Position numbers and translations under genes: made by a program. The notes under the pieces were generated by a model. It worked only from the letters and a program-made list of their open reading frames with translations, was not told the origin of the DNA and searched no databases. From Lachnospiraceae bacterium GAM79 (lineage in GTDB: Bacteria; Bacillota; Clostridia; Lachnospirales; Lachnospiraceae): a stretch of 64,000 nucleotides of DNA. Shown here one piece after another: positions 23,139-31,986 of the stretch. Location: assembly GCA_020735665.1 (NCBI GenBank), contig CP085928.1:2588501-2652500 (forward strand), read 5' to 3'. Numbering within the stretch: position 1 is the stretch's first letter; every line of letters begins with the position of its first letter.

Positions 23139-26100
23139 ATGTACGAAAAAGTATCGACCAAATTGAATTTCGTAGACAGAGAACAGAAGGTTCTGGATTT
23201 CTGGAAAGAAAATCAGGTATTTGAGAAGAGTGTGGAAGAAACAAAGGATCTTCCGACTTACACATTTTATGATGGACCTCCAACAGCAAACGGTAAGCCA
23301 CATATCGGCCATGTGCTTACACGAGTTATCAAGGATATGATTCCAAGATATCAGACAATGAAGGGCCATAACGTAGTAAGAAAGGCAGGATGGGATACAC
23401 ATGGCCTTCCTGTAGAGTTGGAAGTTGAGAAACTTTTAGGAATCGATGGCAAAGAGCAGATCGAGGAATACGGTCTGGAGCCATTTATTCAGAAATGTAA
23501 AGAATCCGTATGGAAATACAAAGGTATGTGGGAAGAATTCTCCGGCAAGGTAGGATTCTGGGCAGATATGGATGATCCATATGTAACATACCACAATGAT
23601 TTCATCGAGTCCGAGTGGTGGGCACTGAAGAAGATCTGGGATCAGGGACTTTTATACAAAGGCTTCAAGATCGTGCCATATTGTCCGCGTTGCGGAACTC
23701 CACTGTCAAGCCACGAAGTAGCACAGGGTTATAAGACTGTAAAGGAACGTTCCGCAGTTGTAAGATTCAAGGTTATCGGCGAAGATGCATATTTCCTTGC
23801 ATGGACAACTACACCTTGGACACTTCCATCAAACGTAGCCCTCTGTGTAAATCCGGATGAGACTTATGTCAAAGTAAAGGCAGCAGACGGATATACCTAT
23901 TATCTGGCAGAAGCACTGGCAGACAAGGTACTCGGTTCCCTTGCAAAGGAGGCTACAGACGATACACCTGCTGTACCTGCATATGAAATTCTGGAGACAT
24001 ACAAAGGAAAAGATCTGGAATACAAAGAGTACGAACCATTATATGAGTGCGTAAAGCCTGTATGCGAGAAGCAACATAAGAAGGGTCACTACATCACATG
24101 TGATTCTTATGTAACTATGACAGATGGTACAGGTATCGTTCATATCGCACCTGCATTTGGTGAGGACGACGCAAATGTAGGAAGAAAGTACGATCTTCCA
24201 TTTGTACAGTTCGTAGATGGCAAGGGTGATCTGACAGAGGAAACCCCTTATGCGGGAATCTTCGTAAAGGATGCAGATCCAAAGGTATTGGTTGACCTTG
24301 ACAAAGAAGGACTTCTGTTCGACGCACCAAAGTTCGAGCATGAATATCCACACTGCTGGAGATGTGATACTCCGCTGATCTACTACGCAAGAGATACCTG
24401 GTTTATCAAGATGACAGCAGTCAGAGATAAGCTGGTTAAGAATAACGACACCGTAAACTGGATCCCTGAGAGCATTGGTAAGGGACGTTTCGGTGACTGG
24501 TTAAAGAATGTACAGGATTGGGGACTTTCCCGTAACCGTTATTGGGGAACTCCGTTAAATATCTGGGAATGTGAATGCGGATGCCGTCATGCGATCGGTT
24601 CGATCGAAGAATTAAAGAGCATGAGCGACAACTGCCCGGATGAGATCGAGCTGCACCGTCCGTTCATCGACGCTGTAACGATCAAATGTCCGGAGTGCGG
24701 TAAGCAGATGCACAGAGTATCTGAAGTTATCGACTGCTGGTTCGATTCAGGTTCCATGCCATTTGCACAGTGGCATTATCCGTTTGAGAATGCAGACATC
24801 TTCGAGAAGCATTTCCCTGCTGACTTCATCAGCGAGGCAGTTGACCAGACAAGAGGATGGTTCTATTCTCTGATGGCGATCTCAACCCTGTTATTTGACA
24901 AGGCTCCGTTCAAGAATGTAATTGTCCTCGGACATGTACAGGATAAGGATGGACAGAAGATGAGTAAGTCCAAGGGAAATGCCGTAGATCCGATGGATGC
25001 ATTGAACAAATACGGTGCAGATGCGATCCGGTGGTATTTCTACAGCAACTCCGCTCCATGGCTTCCAAACCGTTTCCATGAAGATGCGGTTATCGAGTGC
25101 CAGAGAAAGTTCCTCGGAACCTTATGGAACACTTACGCATTCTATGTATTATATGCAAATATCGACAACTTCAATCCACTTGAGCATGAGCTGGATTACG
25201 AGAAGCTGTCACTGATGGATAAATGGTTATTATCAAAGCTGAACTCAACCGTAAAGGCTGTTGATGAGAACCTTGCAGCATACAAGATCCCTGAGACAAC
25301 CAGAGTATTAGAGGAGTTCGTAGATGACCTTTCCAACTGGTATGTTCGTCGTGGACGTGAGAGATACTGGGCAAAGGGTATGGAGCAGGATAAGGTAAAT
25401 GCCTACATGACACTGTATACAGCCCTTGTTACAATCTCCATGACAGCAGCTCCGATGATTCCGTTTATGGCAGAGGATATTTACCAGAATCTGGTAAGAA
25501 GCATTGATAAGGATGCTCCATTATCTGTTCATCTGTGCGAGTTCCCGAAGGTAGAGGAGAAGATGATCGACACAGATCTTGAAGCAGCTATGGATGAGAT
25601 CTTAAAGATCGTTGTTCTTGGACGTGCAGCCAGAAATACTGCAAATATCAAGAACAGACAGCCGATCGGAACCATGTATGTAAAGGCAGCAAAAGAGCTG
25701 ACAGAGGATGAGACAGCGATCGTCAAAGACGAGCTGAACATCAAGAACGTAGTATTTACAGAGGATATCGCAAGCTTCAGTTCTTACACATTCAAGCCGC
25801 AGCTTCGTACCGTAGGACCAAAGTACGGCAAGCAGTTAGGCGGAATCAAGGCATATCTGTCATCCGTTGACGGAAATGCAGCTATGGCAGAGCTGAAGGA
25901 AAAGGGTGCTCTGACATTTGACGTAAACGGCACAGAGGTATCTCTGGCAGAGGAAGATCTGCTGATCGATATCGCACAAACTGAAGGCTACGTTACAGAG
26001 GCAGACGGTGCGGTAACAGTTGTTATCGACACAAATCTGACAGAAGAACTCTTAGAGGAAGGATTTGTCAGAGAGATCGTATCCAAGATCCAGACCATGA

Positions 26101-26309
26101 GAAAGGAAGCCGGCTTCGAAGTAATGGACAAGATCACAGTCTATGCAGAGGGAAGCGACAAGGCAACCGGACTTATGAATGCAAATGCTGACAGCATCAA
26201 GTCAGACGTTATGGCAGATGCACTGGTAACCGGAAGTGTAGATGGCTATTCCAAGGAATGGAACATCAACGGCGAGAAGGTAACACTTGGTGTAAAGAAA
26301 AACGCATAA
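23139..26309 (+). CDS. ileS: Isoleucyl-tRNA synthetase
   Basis: 1056 residues, class I aminoacyl-tRNA synthetase charging tRNA-Ile. The HIGH motif is PHIGHV (about residue 55) and the KMSKS motif is GQKMSKSKGN (about residue 607); the editing domain lies between them. The length and the GWDTHGLPVELEVEK sequence after HIGH point to the eukaryote-like IleS2 type rather than the shorter E. coli-like IleS1; IleS2 enzymes are known for low mupirocin sensitivity. Cys pairs (CECGC; CPECGK) fall in the middle of the protein. Expression is controlled by the upstream T-box, and two terminators follow. Confidence 0.98.
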   Translation: MYEKVSTKLNFVDREQKVLDFWKENQVFEKSVEETKDLPTYTFYDGPPTANGKPHIGHVLTRVIKDMIPRYQTMKGHNVVRKAGWDTHGLPVELEVEKLLGIDGKEQIEEYGLEPFIQKCKESVWKYKGMWEEFSGKVGFWADMDDPYVTYHNDFIESEWWALKKIWDQGLLYKGFKIVPYCPRCGTPLSSHEVAQGYKTVKERSAVVRFKVIGEDAYFLAWTTTPWTLPSNVALCVNPDETYVKVKAADGYTYYLAEALADKVLGSLAKEATDDTPAVPAYEILETYKGKDLEYKEYEPLYECVKPVCEKQHKKGHYITCDSYVTMTDGTGIVHIAPAFGEDDANVGRKYDLPFVQFVDGKGDLTEETPYAGIFVKDADPKVLVDLDKEGLLFDAPKFEHEYPHCWRCDTPLIYYARDTWFIKMTAVRDKLVKNNDTVNWIPESIGKGRFGDWLKNVQDWGLSRNRYWGTPLNIWECECGCRHAIGSIEELKSMSDNCPDEIELHRPFIDAVTIKCPECGKQMHRVSEVIDCWFDSGSMPFAQWHYPFENADIFEKHFPADFISEAVDQTRGWFYSLMAISTLLFDKAPFKNVIVLGHVQDKDGQKMSKSKGNAVDPMDALNKYGADAIRWYFYSNSAPWLPNRFHEDAVIECQRKFLGTLWNTYAFYVLYANIDNFNPLEHELDYEKLSLMDKWLLSKLNSTVKAVDENLAAYKIPETTRVLEEFVDDLSNWYVRRGRERYWAKGMEQDKVNAYMTLYTALVTISMTAAPMIPFMAEDIYQNLVRSIDKDAPLSVHLCEFPKVEEKMIDTDLEAAMDEILKIVVLGRAARNTANIKNRQPIGTMYVKAAKELTEDETAIVKDELNIKNVVFTEDIASFSSYTFKPQLRTVGPKYGKQLGGIKAYLSSVDGNAAMAELKEKGALTFDVNGTEVSLAEEDLLIDIAQTEGYVTEADGAVTVVIDTNLTEELLEEGFVREIVSKIQTMRKEAGFEVMDKITVYAEGSDKATGLMNANADSIKSDVMADALVTGSVDGYSKEWNINGEKVTLGVKKNA

Positions 26310-26382
26310 ATAATACAGGGCGATGACCGATGCCGAAAAAAGCAAATTTATACTTGCTTTTTTCGGAAAGCGTCTGTATTAT
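26310..26382 (+). terminator. First terminator after ileS
   Basis: Inner stem CCGAAAAAAGCAA (26333-26345) with TTGCTTTTTTCGG (26354-26366), perfect; outer pair ATAATACAG/CTGTATTAT. The structure is symmetrical and could stop transcription in both directions. Confidence 0.7.
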
Positions 26383-26394
26383 AGATAACATATT

Positions 26395-26443
26395 AAAAGG
26401 TGCAAGGAAGTACTAGAGATAGCAACTTCCCTGCACCTTTTTC
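26395..26443 (+). terminator. Second terminator after ileS
   Basis: AAAAGGTGCAAGGAAGT (26395-26411) pairs with ACTTCCCTGCACCTTTTT. It is a strong hairpin with a T tract. Confidence 0.75.
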
Positions 26444-26458
26444 TCGTTAATGAAGTTG

Positions 26459-26559
26459 CCAATTACACAACAAGGAGTAGAAACGAGCGGAAGCGTTCCC
26501 TGGTTGGTAATGTCAAAAACATTCAAATATAACATCAAACAGTAGATATTGTGTAATTG
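26459..26559 (+). repeat. Palindromic element, family A, shortened copy A2
   Basis: Outer arms CAATTACACAA (26459-26469) and TTGTGTAATTG (26549-26559). Inside are AGGAGTAGAAACGAGCGGAA and GCGTTCCCTGGTTGGTAATGTCAA, the right end of family A as in A1 and A3; the left end of the core is missing. It lies directly before the RBS of the symporter gene. Confidence 0.65.
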
Positions 26560-26587
26560 ACTATGAATGAATATGGAGGCGATGGGT

Positions 26588-28306
26588 ATGGAAAAACTCA
26601 ATCAGATTGTAAGTGCAGTTGATTCGTTTGTGTGGGGACCGGTGATGCTGGTGCTTCTCGTAGGAACCGGTATCTTTCTGACGATACGGACGCGATTCCT
26701 GCCGTGGAGGAATCTCGGATATGCGATCAAGAGCACACTTAGTAAAGAAGCAAGAACAAAGAACAGAGGAACCGGTGATGTATCCCCATTCTCGGCACTG
26801 ACGACAGCGCTTGCCGCAACGATCGGAACCGGAAATATCGTAGGTGTGGCGACAGCAATGGTATCCGGTGGTCCGGGTGCTCTGGTCTGGATGTGGATCT
26901 CGGCGTTGTTCGGAATCACATCGAAATTCTCAGAATGTATGCTGGCAATCAAATACCGTGAGGTAAATGCCAAAGGAGAGATCTCCGGCGGCCCGATGTA
27001 TACGATGAAGAAAGCATTGAAACACAAAAGATTCGGAAGTGTGCTCGGTTGGTTGTTTGCATTCTTTGCGGTTGTTGCATCCTTTGGTATCGGAAATATG
27101 ACACAGGCGAACTCGATTGCATCCTCCATGAATGAGACCTTTCACATCAATCCGATCATTATCGGTGTAATCCTTACGATCCTTGCCTTAATGATCATTA
27201 TCGGCGGTATCAAATCCATATCAAAGATTTCCGCGATCGTTGTTCCGTTTATGGCAATCTTCTATGTACTTGCAGGACTTATAGTAATTATCGGAAATAT
27301 ATCGAATGTGCCGGAAGGTCTGCATGAGATCTTCACAATGGCATTTTCCATGAAATCCGTATCCGGCGGTGTGCTTGGTACCGTAGTTGCATCTATGACA
27401 AATGCAATGCGGTTCGGTGTTGCCCGTGGTTGTTTCTCAAATGAAGCAGGTATGGGATCGGCAGCGATCACCGCAGCAGCAGCTACAACAGATAACCCGG
27501 TTCGTCAGGGATATATCAATATGACAGGAACCTTCTGGGATACGATCGTTGTATGTACGATTACCGGTTTGGTAATCGCAAGCTCCGGTGTGATCGGTAA
27601 AACATCGACAACGACGGAAGGCTCATATGCGATCACCTCTGAAGCCGAAGATACGCTGGCTCTGACACATGAAGAAAAAGGCAAGATGGTGACGACAGAA
27701 TATACCGTTACATACCAAGATGGAACAATGACTTTGTCCGGTGGAGCAGAGGATATCGTTCTGACACCATATGCAGACGCTTCCGATAGTGAAGCATTTG
27801 CAAAGCTTCAGCATCAGCCGGACAGTCTGGAAGCAGTTTATGAGAATGGTGCGATCACAGGTGCATGGACCTCTGGCTGCAATGCTTATATTTTTGATGA
27901 AGATGGTACATATTATTATGAAGAAGCCTATACAGGATCGGCACTGACGATCAAAGCATTTGAGACAGTTCTGGGTAAGGCGGGAGCATGGCTGGTAACG
28001 ATCGGTATTGCGTTATTTGCATTCTCGACGATCCTTGGCTGGGAGTATCATGGAGAGAAGGCCTTTGAATACCTGTTCCATTCCCACAAATACAACATGA
28101 TCTATCGTATCGTATTCTCCCTTGTAGTATACATCGGTGCGACGACTTCACTGGATCTGGCATGGAACTTCTCGGATATCGCAAATGCACTGATGGCGAT
28201 TCCAAACCTGATCTGCCTGCTTCTGTTAAGCAAAGAGATCGCAACGGATATGCAGGAATTCCAGAAAGTACTCGCAGAAGAAAAAGCAGCAAAGAAGCGT
28301 GCGTAA
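26588..28306 (+). CDS. Sodium:alanine/glycine symporter (AGCS) with an inserted soluble domain
   Basis: 572 residues. The AGCS family of Na+-coupled alanine or glycine uptake carriers is plain from GTGDVSPFSALTTALAATIG, TGNIVGVA, GGPGALVWMW, KFSECMLAIKYR, GGPMYTMK and FSTILGWEYHGEKAFEY. Unusually, about 90 mainly polar residues (about 338-427) interrupt the region that in other AGCS proteins runs directly from S-S-G-V to W-T-S-G. The insert is beta-rich (TTEYTVTYQDGTMTLSGG) and lies in a loop, probably outside the cell. GGAGG at 26575-26579 sets the start at 26588. It follows ileS but is cut off from it by two terminators. Confidence 0.9.
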   Translation: MEKLNQIVSAVDSFVWGPVMLVLLVGTGIFLTIRTRFLPWRNLGYAIKSTLSKEARTKNRGTGDVSPFSALTTALAATIGTGNIVGVATAMVSGGPGALVWMWISALFGITSKFSECMLAIKYREVNAKGEISGGPMYTMKKALKHKRFGSVLGWLFAFFAVVASFGIGNMTQANSIASSMNETFHINPIIIGVILTILALMIIIGGIKSISKISAIVVPFMAIFYVLAGLIVIIGNISNVPEGLHEIFTMAFSMKSVSGGVLGTVVASMTNAMRFGVARGCFSNEAGMGSAAITAAAATTDNPVRQGYINMTGTFWDTIVVCTITGLVIASSGVIGKTSTTTEGSYAITSEAEDTLALTHEEKGKMVTTEYTVTYQDGTMTLSGGAEDIVLTPYADASDSEAFAKLQHQPDSLEAVYENGAITGAWTSGCNAYIFDEDGTYYYEEAYTGSALTIKAFETVLGKAGAWLVTIGIALFAFSTILGWEYHGEKAFEYLFHSHKYNMIYRIVFSLVVYIGATTSLDLAWNFSDIANALMAIPNLICLLLLSKEIATDMQEFQKVLAEEKAAKKRA

Positions 28307-28519
28307 ATAGTCGACCTGTCTGTAAGTTTTTTGATCAAAATGGAAAATACATTACATATTATTCCGCAAGTCGTTTGCACTCTATTTCAACGCAGCGGTG
28401 CTAAGCTCCTCGCCGGTGGCGACTCACTAAGAACCGGCGTTGAAACAGGCTTGCTACATAACAGTAATGTTATTTTCCATTTTGTCTTAAACATTTGCGT
28501 ACGGACAGGCTGACTATTT
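28305..28519 (+). repeat. Long palindromic element C
   Basis: A 215-bp imperfect palindrome. Arm 28305-28355 (AAATAGTC...ATGGAAAATACATTAC) pairs with 28465-28519 (GTAATGTTATTTTCCAT...GACTATTT). The core has nested pairs TTCAACG/CGTTGAA, CGGT/ACCG, CTTAG-type and apical CGCC-GGT-GGCG. The left arm contains the last bases of the symporter stop codon. The design equals families A and B but the core sequence differs; only one copy occurs here. Confidence 0.65.
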
Positions 28520-28909
28520 TTGTGTAGAATATAATAGTAGTTTTTCACATTTATAGTAGCAAAATGACAGTTTATGAGTATAATTATAGTAAACGCGCAG
28601 ACGGAATAATAAGAGGAAGATGCCGGAATGTGAAGCACAGCCGGATATGAGAGCGCATGAAGATGCGAGATTTACTGATGAAGTACCGGGATCTGTCTGC
28701 TTTATTATAATGGATTCAAAAATGAGTTCAGGGGGAAGCTGTCGGAGAAGCTCCGGCGGCATACCCGGATACATAGAAAGCTGATGACAGGACATTTGCG
28801 AGGCTGCAGGAAAGTGCCATGGCAGGACACTTGCCACGGAACACAGGAAAGGCGCTGGCTTGTCGATATCGGCTTTGGATAAAAAAGAAAACATGTGGGT
28901 AAGAACACA
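28520..28909 (+). other. 390-bp gap without a supported gene
   Basis: A 54-codon frame at 28621-28785 (MPECEAQPDMRAHEDARF...) has AGAGGAAG only three bases before its ATG and no recognisable similarity, so it is not called. Dispersed CATGGCAGGACA and GACAGGACA-like repeats are seen. The promoter of the GIY-YIG gene must lie here. Confidence 0.3.
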
Positions 28910-29200
28910 ATGAGTACGACAGAAGAAAAACACAACTATACTTACATAGTCCGGTGTAAGGACGGAACGTATTACACTGGATGGACGAATAATCTGGAAA
29001 AGCGGATGAAAGCACATAATGAAGGACGAGGGGGCGCCAAGTATACCAGAAGCCGGCGCCCTGTTGTCCTTGTTTATTATGAGGAATCAGAGACGCCAGA
29101 GGAAGCAATGAGCAGAGAGTGGCACATCAAGCAGATGAGTCGGAGCCGAAAAGAAGAATTAATCAGAAATTTTCAACCAGATAGTATACAGAAGCCATGA
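28910..29200 (+). CDS. GIY-YIG nuclease domain protein (UPF0213/YhbQ-like)
   Basis: 96 residues, a single GIY-YIG nuclease domain: YTYIVRCKDGTYYTGWTNN (the Y-x-x and Y-x-G strands), the catalytic arginine in LEKRMKAHN, and a glutamate in PEEAMSREWHIK. The stand-alone UPF0213/YhbQ group has unclear roles in DNA repair or RNA turnover. No clear ribosome site precedes the ATG at 28910, and an in-frame GTG at 28895 is the alternative. Single gene, 57 bp ahead of the flavin reductase. Confidence 0.85.
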   Translation: MSTTEEKHNYTYIVRCKDGTYYTGWTNNLEKRMKAHNEGRGGAKYTRSRRPVVLVYYEESETPEEAMSREWHIKQMSRSRKEELIRNFQPDSIQKP

Positions 29201-29257
29201 AAATAGTATAAAATATAAGAATTGAGAAAATAAAAGTCGAACACCAGGAGGTTATAG

Positions 29258-29821
29258 ATGGGAAGACAATTATGGAAACCGGGGAATATGCTGTACCCGG
29301 TACCGGCAGTTATGGTAACATGTAAGCGAGAAGGCGGACAACCGAATATTATTACGATCGCATGGGCGGGGACAGTTTGCAGTTCTCCGGCGATGGTTTC
29401 AATATCTGTTAGACCGGAACGCTATTCTTATGATATTATAAAAGCTAGTGGAGAATTTGTGATCAATCTGGTGACTGAGAAGCTGACATTTGCGACCGAT
29501 TATTGCGGCGTAAAGAGTGGGCGCGATATTGACAAATTCAAAGCAACAGGACTTCATACCTGTCCGGGACTTACAGTTGCCACACCGGGTATCGCGGAGA
29601 GTCCGGTCAATATCGAATGTAAGGTAAAAGAAGTGATCCCGCTTGGAAGTCATCATATGTTCCTGGCGGAGGTGACCGGCGTACAGGTGGATGAAGCATA
29701 CATGAATGAAAACGGCAAATTCGAGCTTAACCAGCTTGGACTGGTAGCATATTCCCATGGAGAATACTTTAAACTTGGAAAGAAACTGGGAAAATTCGGA
29801 TATTCAGTGAGGAAGAAATAA
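29258..29821 (+). CDS. Flavin reductase family protein (flavoredoxin-like)
   Basis: 187 residues of the FMN-binding split-barrel flavin reductase domain: MLYPVPAVMVTC, NIITIAWAGTVCSSPAMVSI, VRPERYSYDIIKASGEFVIN, and CGVKSGRDIDKF. The opening N-P-x-P-V-x-V-T pattern is that of anaerobe flavoredoxins, which reduce or carry FMN in the cytoplasm. AGGAGG lies seven bases before the ATG. ispE follows after five bases, so the two are probably cotranscribed without any clear biochemical link. The electron partner is unknown. Confidence 0.87.
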   Translation: MGRQLWKPGNMLYPVPAVMVTCKREGGQPNIITIAWAGTVCSSPAMVSISVRPERYSYDIIKASGEFVINLVTEKLTFATDYCGVKSGRDIDKFKATGLHTCPGLTVATPGIAESPVNIECKVKEVIPLGSHHMFLAEVTGVQVDEAYMNENGKFELNQLGLVAYSHGEYFKLGKKLGKFGYSVRKK

Positions 29822-29826
29822 GAAAC

Positions 29827-30690
29827 ATGAAGATAGAATTACAGGCATATGGTAAAGTAAATCTGGGACTGGACGTGCTCAGAAGAAGACCGGACGGTTA
29901 TCATGAAGTAAAGATGATCATGCAGACGGTAAAATTACATGACACATTGACATTTGAGACAGTGGATGAGGATGTGATCGTTCTCAGCACAAATGCGGAC
30001 GAGCTTCCGGTAAATGAAGATAATCTGGTATATAAAGCATGCCGGATGTTGAAGCAGGAATATCAGATCACGCGTGGAATCCGGGTATTTCTTCAGAAAG
30101 AACTTCCGGTTGCAGCCGGTATGGCAGGAGGAAGTGCTGATGCCGCTGCTGCGCTGATCGGAATGAATAAGATCTTTGATCTTCAGATTCCGAAACATAA
30201 GCTGATGGAATATGGTGTGAAGCTTGGGGCAGATGTTCCATATTGTATCATGAAAGGAACTGCATTATCAGAAGGAATCGGTGAGAAGCTGACGGCACTT
30301 GCACCGATGCCGGATTGTTATATTCTGCTGGCAAAGCCGCCAATCGCTGTATCGACGAAGATGGTATATGAGAACCTGCATGCAAATGAATTAAAAAAAC
30401 ATCCGGATATAGACGGCATGGTGATGGCACTGGAAGAACAGAGTTTACAGGGAATCACGGAGCGAATGGAAAATGTACTGGAAACGGTGACCGAGGTTCG
30501 GTATCCGGTTATTGCGGAGATCAAAGCCTGCATGAAAGAATGTGGTGCGATGAATTCACTTATGAGTGGAAGTGGCCCGACTGTATTTGGTATATTTACA
30601 GAAAAGGAAAAAGCGGAGAAAGCGGCAGATGCGATCCGCAGCCGGAAGCTGGCAAAGCAGGTATTTGTCACACAGCCATATAATGTGTAA
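29827..30690 (+). CDS. ispE: 4-diphosphocytidyl-2-C-methyl-D-erythritol kinase
   Basis: 287 residues of the GHMP kinase family. IspE phosphorylates CDP-methylerythritol in the MEP pathway of isoprenoid synthesis. Visible: AYGKVNLGLDVLRRRPDGYH at the N-terminus (substrate Lys and His), LPVAAGMAGGSADAAAAL (ATP-binding P-x-x-x-G-x-G-G-S-x-A, about residues 95-112), and the C-terminal motif MSGSGPTVFGIF. Its length is normal. The start is fixed by its closeness to the flavin reductase stop and by the conserved N-terminus. The GntR regulator follows after 59 bp. Confidence 0.97.
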   Translation: MKIELQAYGKVNLGLDVLRRRPDGYHEVKMIMQTVKLHDTLTFETVDEDVIVLSTNADELPVNEDNLVYKACRMLKQEYQITRGIRVFLQKELPVAAGMAGGSADAAAALIGMNKIFDLQIPKHKLMEYGVKLGADVPYCIMKGTALSEGIGEKLTALAPMPDCYILLAKPPIAVSTKMVYENLHANELKKHPDIDGMVMALEEQSLQGITERMENVLETVTEVRYPVIAEIKACMKECGAMNSLMSGSGPTVFGIFTEKEKAEKAADAIRSRKLAKQVFVTQPYNV

Positions 30691-30749
30691 GATCAGACAG
30701 AACAGAGGGAGTTGTTCTGCAGAAGAAATAGAGAGAAATGGGGTAACTT

Positions 30750-31427
30750 ATGGAGTTGAAGTTAAATATGGATGAGTATCTTCCGCTTCGGGAGGTTGTA
30801 TTTGAAGCGTTGCGGGATGCCATCGTACATGGAGAATTTGAACCGGGCGAACGGTTATTAGAAGTGGCACTCGCAAAACGTCTGGGTGTCAGCCGGACTC
30901 CGGTGCGTGAAGCAATCCGGATGCTGGAATTAGAGGGCTTAGTCGTGATGGTTCCAAGGAAAGGCGCAGAGGTTGCCCGTATCACGGAGAAGGATCTCCG
31001 GGATGCGTTGGAGATCCGCCTGAGTCTGGAAGAACTGGCAGTCGAACTTGCCTGCAAGCGGATTGATGAAGACGGCAGACTCAGATTAAAAGAAGCCTGT
31101 GAGAATTTCCGTGAGGCAGTCCGTTCCGGTCGTGTGCCGGATATCGTAGATACAGATGTTGCCTTTCATGAGACAATCTGTGAATTAAGCAACAATCCAA
31201 GGCTTGTGAGTCTTACCAAGAACTTCGGAGAGCAGGTGTACCGATACCGTGTGGAATATGTGCGGGATACCGGATATCATGGCAAACTGCTCCGTGAGCA
31301 TGATGAGATCACGGAGGCGATATTGCTCGGAGATGTAGAGAAAGCAAAAGCAGTTATGCATCAGCATATTTACGATCAGGAACAGATCGTGATACAGAAT
31401 ATCAAACAGAAACAGGATACTATATAA
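30750..31427 (+). CDS. GntR family regulator, FadR/FCD subfamily
   Basis: 225 residues. The N-terminal winged helix (REVVFEALRDAIVHGEFEPG, RLLEVALAKRLGVSRTPVRE, ALRMLE-like AIRMLELEGLV) is followed by an all-helical FCD domain with metal-ligand positions (DTDVAFHETICELSNNPRL; LREHDEITEAI; AVMHQHIYDQEQIV). FCD domains sense small carboxylic acids. AAATGGGG precedes the ATG. No transporter or catabolic gene adjoins, so the regulon is unknown. The gene ends at a strong 29-bp palindrome. Confidence 0.92.
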   Translation: MELKLNMDEYLPLREVVFEALRDAIVHGEFEPGERLLEVALAKRLGVSRTPVREAIRMLELEGLVVMVPRKGAEVARITEKDLRDALEIRLSLEELAVELACKRIDEDGRLRLKEACENFREAVRSGRVPDIVDTDVAFHETICELSNNPRLVSLTKNFGEQVYRYRVEYVRDTGYHGKLLREHDEITEAILLGDVEKAKAVMHQHIYDQEQIVIQNIKQKQDTI

Positions 31428-31500
31428 GACTGAGTGGTCAAAAATAGGGAGTGGACAGTAAGAAATTTACCGTTCACTCCCTATTTTTGACCACTCAGTC
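31428..31500 (+). terminator. 29-bp hairpin after the gntR gene
   Basis: 31428-31456 pairs with 31472-31500 over 29 bp with a single G-T mismatch. The sequence GACTGAGTGGTC/GACCACTCAGTC bounds an A/T run and GGGAGTG/CACTCCC. The length exceeds what a terminator needs, and the outer arms follow the stop by one base. Confidence 0.65.
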
Positions 31501-31571
31501 CATTTTACAGTTTTTTTAAATGCAATCTGGTATAGTTTAGATATTCTAAAACATAAGGCGTGTAAAGTAAA

Positions 31572-31617
31572 TTGACAAATACATATGTATGCCATATACT
31601 TGGTATTACTAGGTATA
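31572..31617 (+). promoter_or_regulatory. Promoter and possible operator of the PadR-headed cassette
   Basis: TTGACA (31572-31577), 17-bp spacer, TATACT (31595-31600). The spacer holds the palindrome ATACATATGTAT, and TATACTTGGTATTACTAGGTATA (written as two halves, 31595-31606 and 31607-31617) is an imperfect inverted repeat starting at the -10 box. Both are candidate PadR sites. Confidence 0.55.
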
Positions 31618-31638
31618 AAGATAATAGAAAGAGGAATT

Positions 31639-31986
31639 ATGGCAAATCAAAGTATAAATCAGTTTAAAAAAGGAATACTTCCCATGCTCATTCTGCAGAT
31701 TATATCAGATGAAAAGGATTATGGGTATAACATTGTCAATCGTTTTAATGCACGATGTGTTGCTGGGATGGATATCAAAGAAGGAACATTGTATCCGATC
31801 CTGCATAGATTAGAAGAAGATGGTGCGATTGCCAGTGAATGGGTGATGACATCTGAGAATGGAAAACCAAAGAAATTCTATAAGATTACAGAAGAAGGGA
31901 AGCTTCTATTGGAAGAACAGTGGAATTGTTGGATGCAGATAGAAGGAATGGTACGAGACTTTGAGAAAAAACATATATCTGATTAA
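31639..31986 (+). CDS. PadR family transcriptional regulator
   Basis: 115 residues of the short PadR type: QFKKGILPMLILQIISDEKDYG, GMDIKEGTLYPILHRLEEDGAI, then KPKKFYKITEEGKLLLEEQW. The start at 31639 follows AGAGGAATT; earlier in-frame ATGs lie in the leader and promoter. It heads an operon-like run of genes in one direction, from two HAAS-like proteins to an ABC exporter, and probably represses it. It is only distantly similar to the PadR at 22279-22599. Its 3' end overlaps the next gene by 26 bp. Confidence 0.92.
   Translation: MANQSINQFKKGILPMLILQIISDEKDYGYNIVNRFNARCVAGMDIKEGTLYPILHRLEEDGAIASEWVMTSENGKPKKFYKITEEGKLLLEEQWNCWMQIEGMVRDFEKKHISD

Noticed and set aside
28621-28785. 54-codon gene in the gap after element C
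   Set aside because: The ATG is only three bases from AGAGGAAG, the product resembles nothing and the frame is interrupted within a repeat-rich gap.
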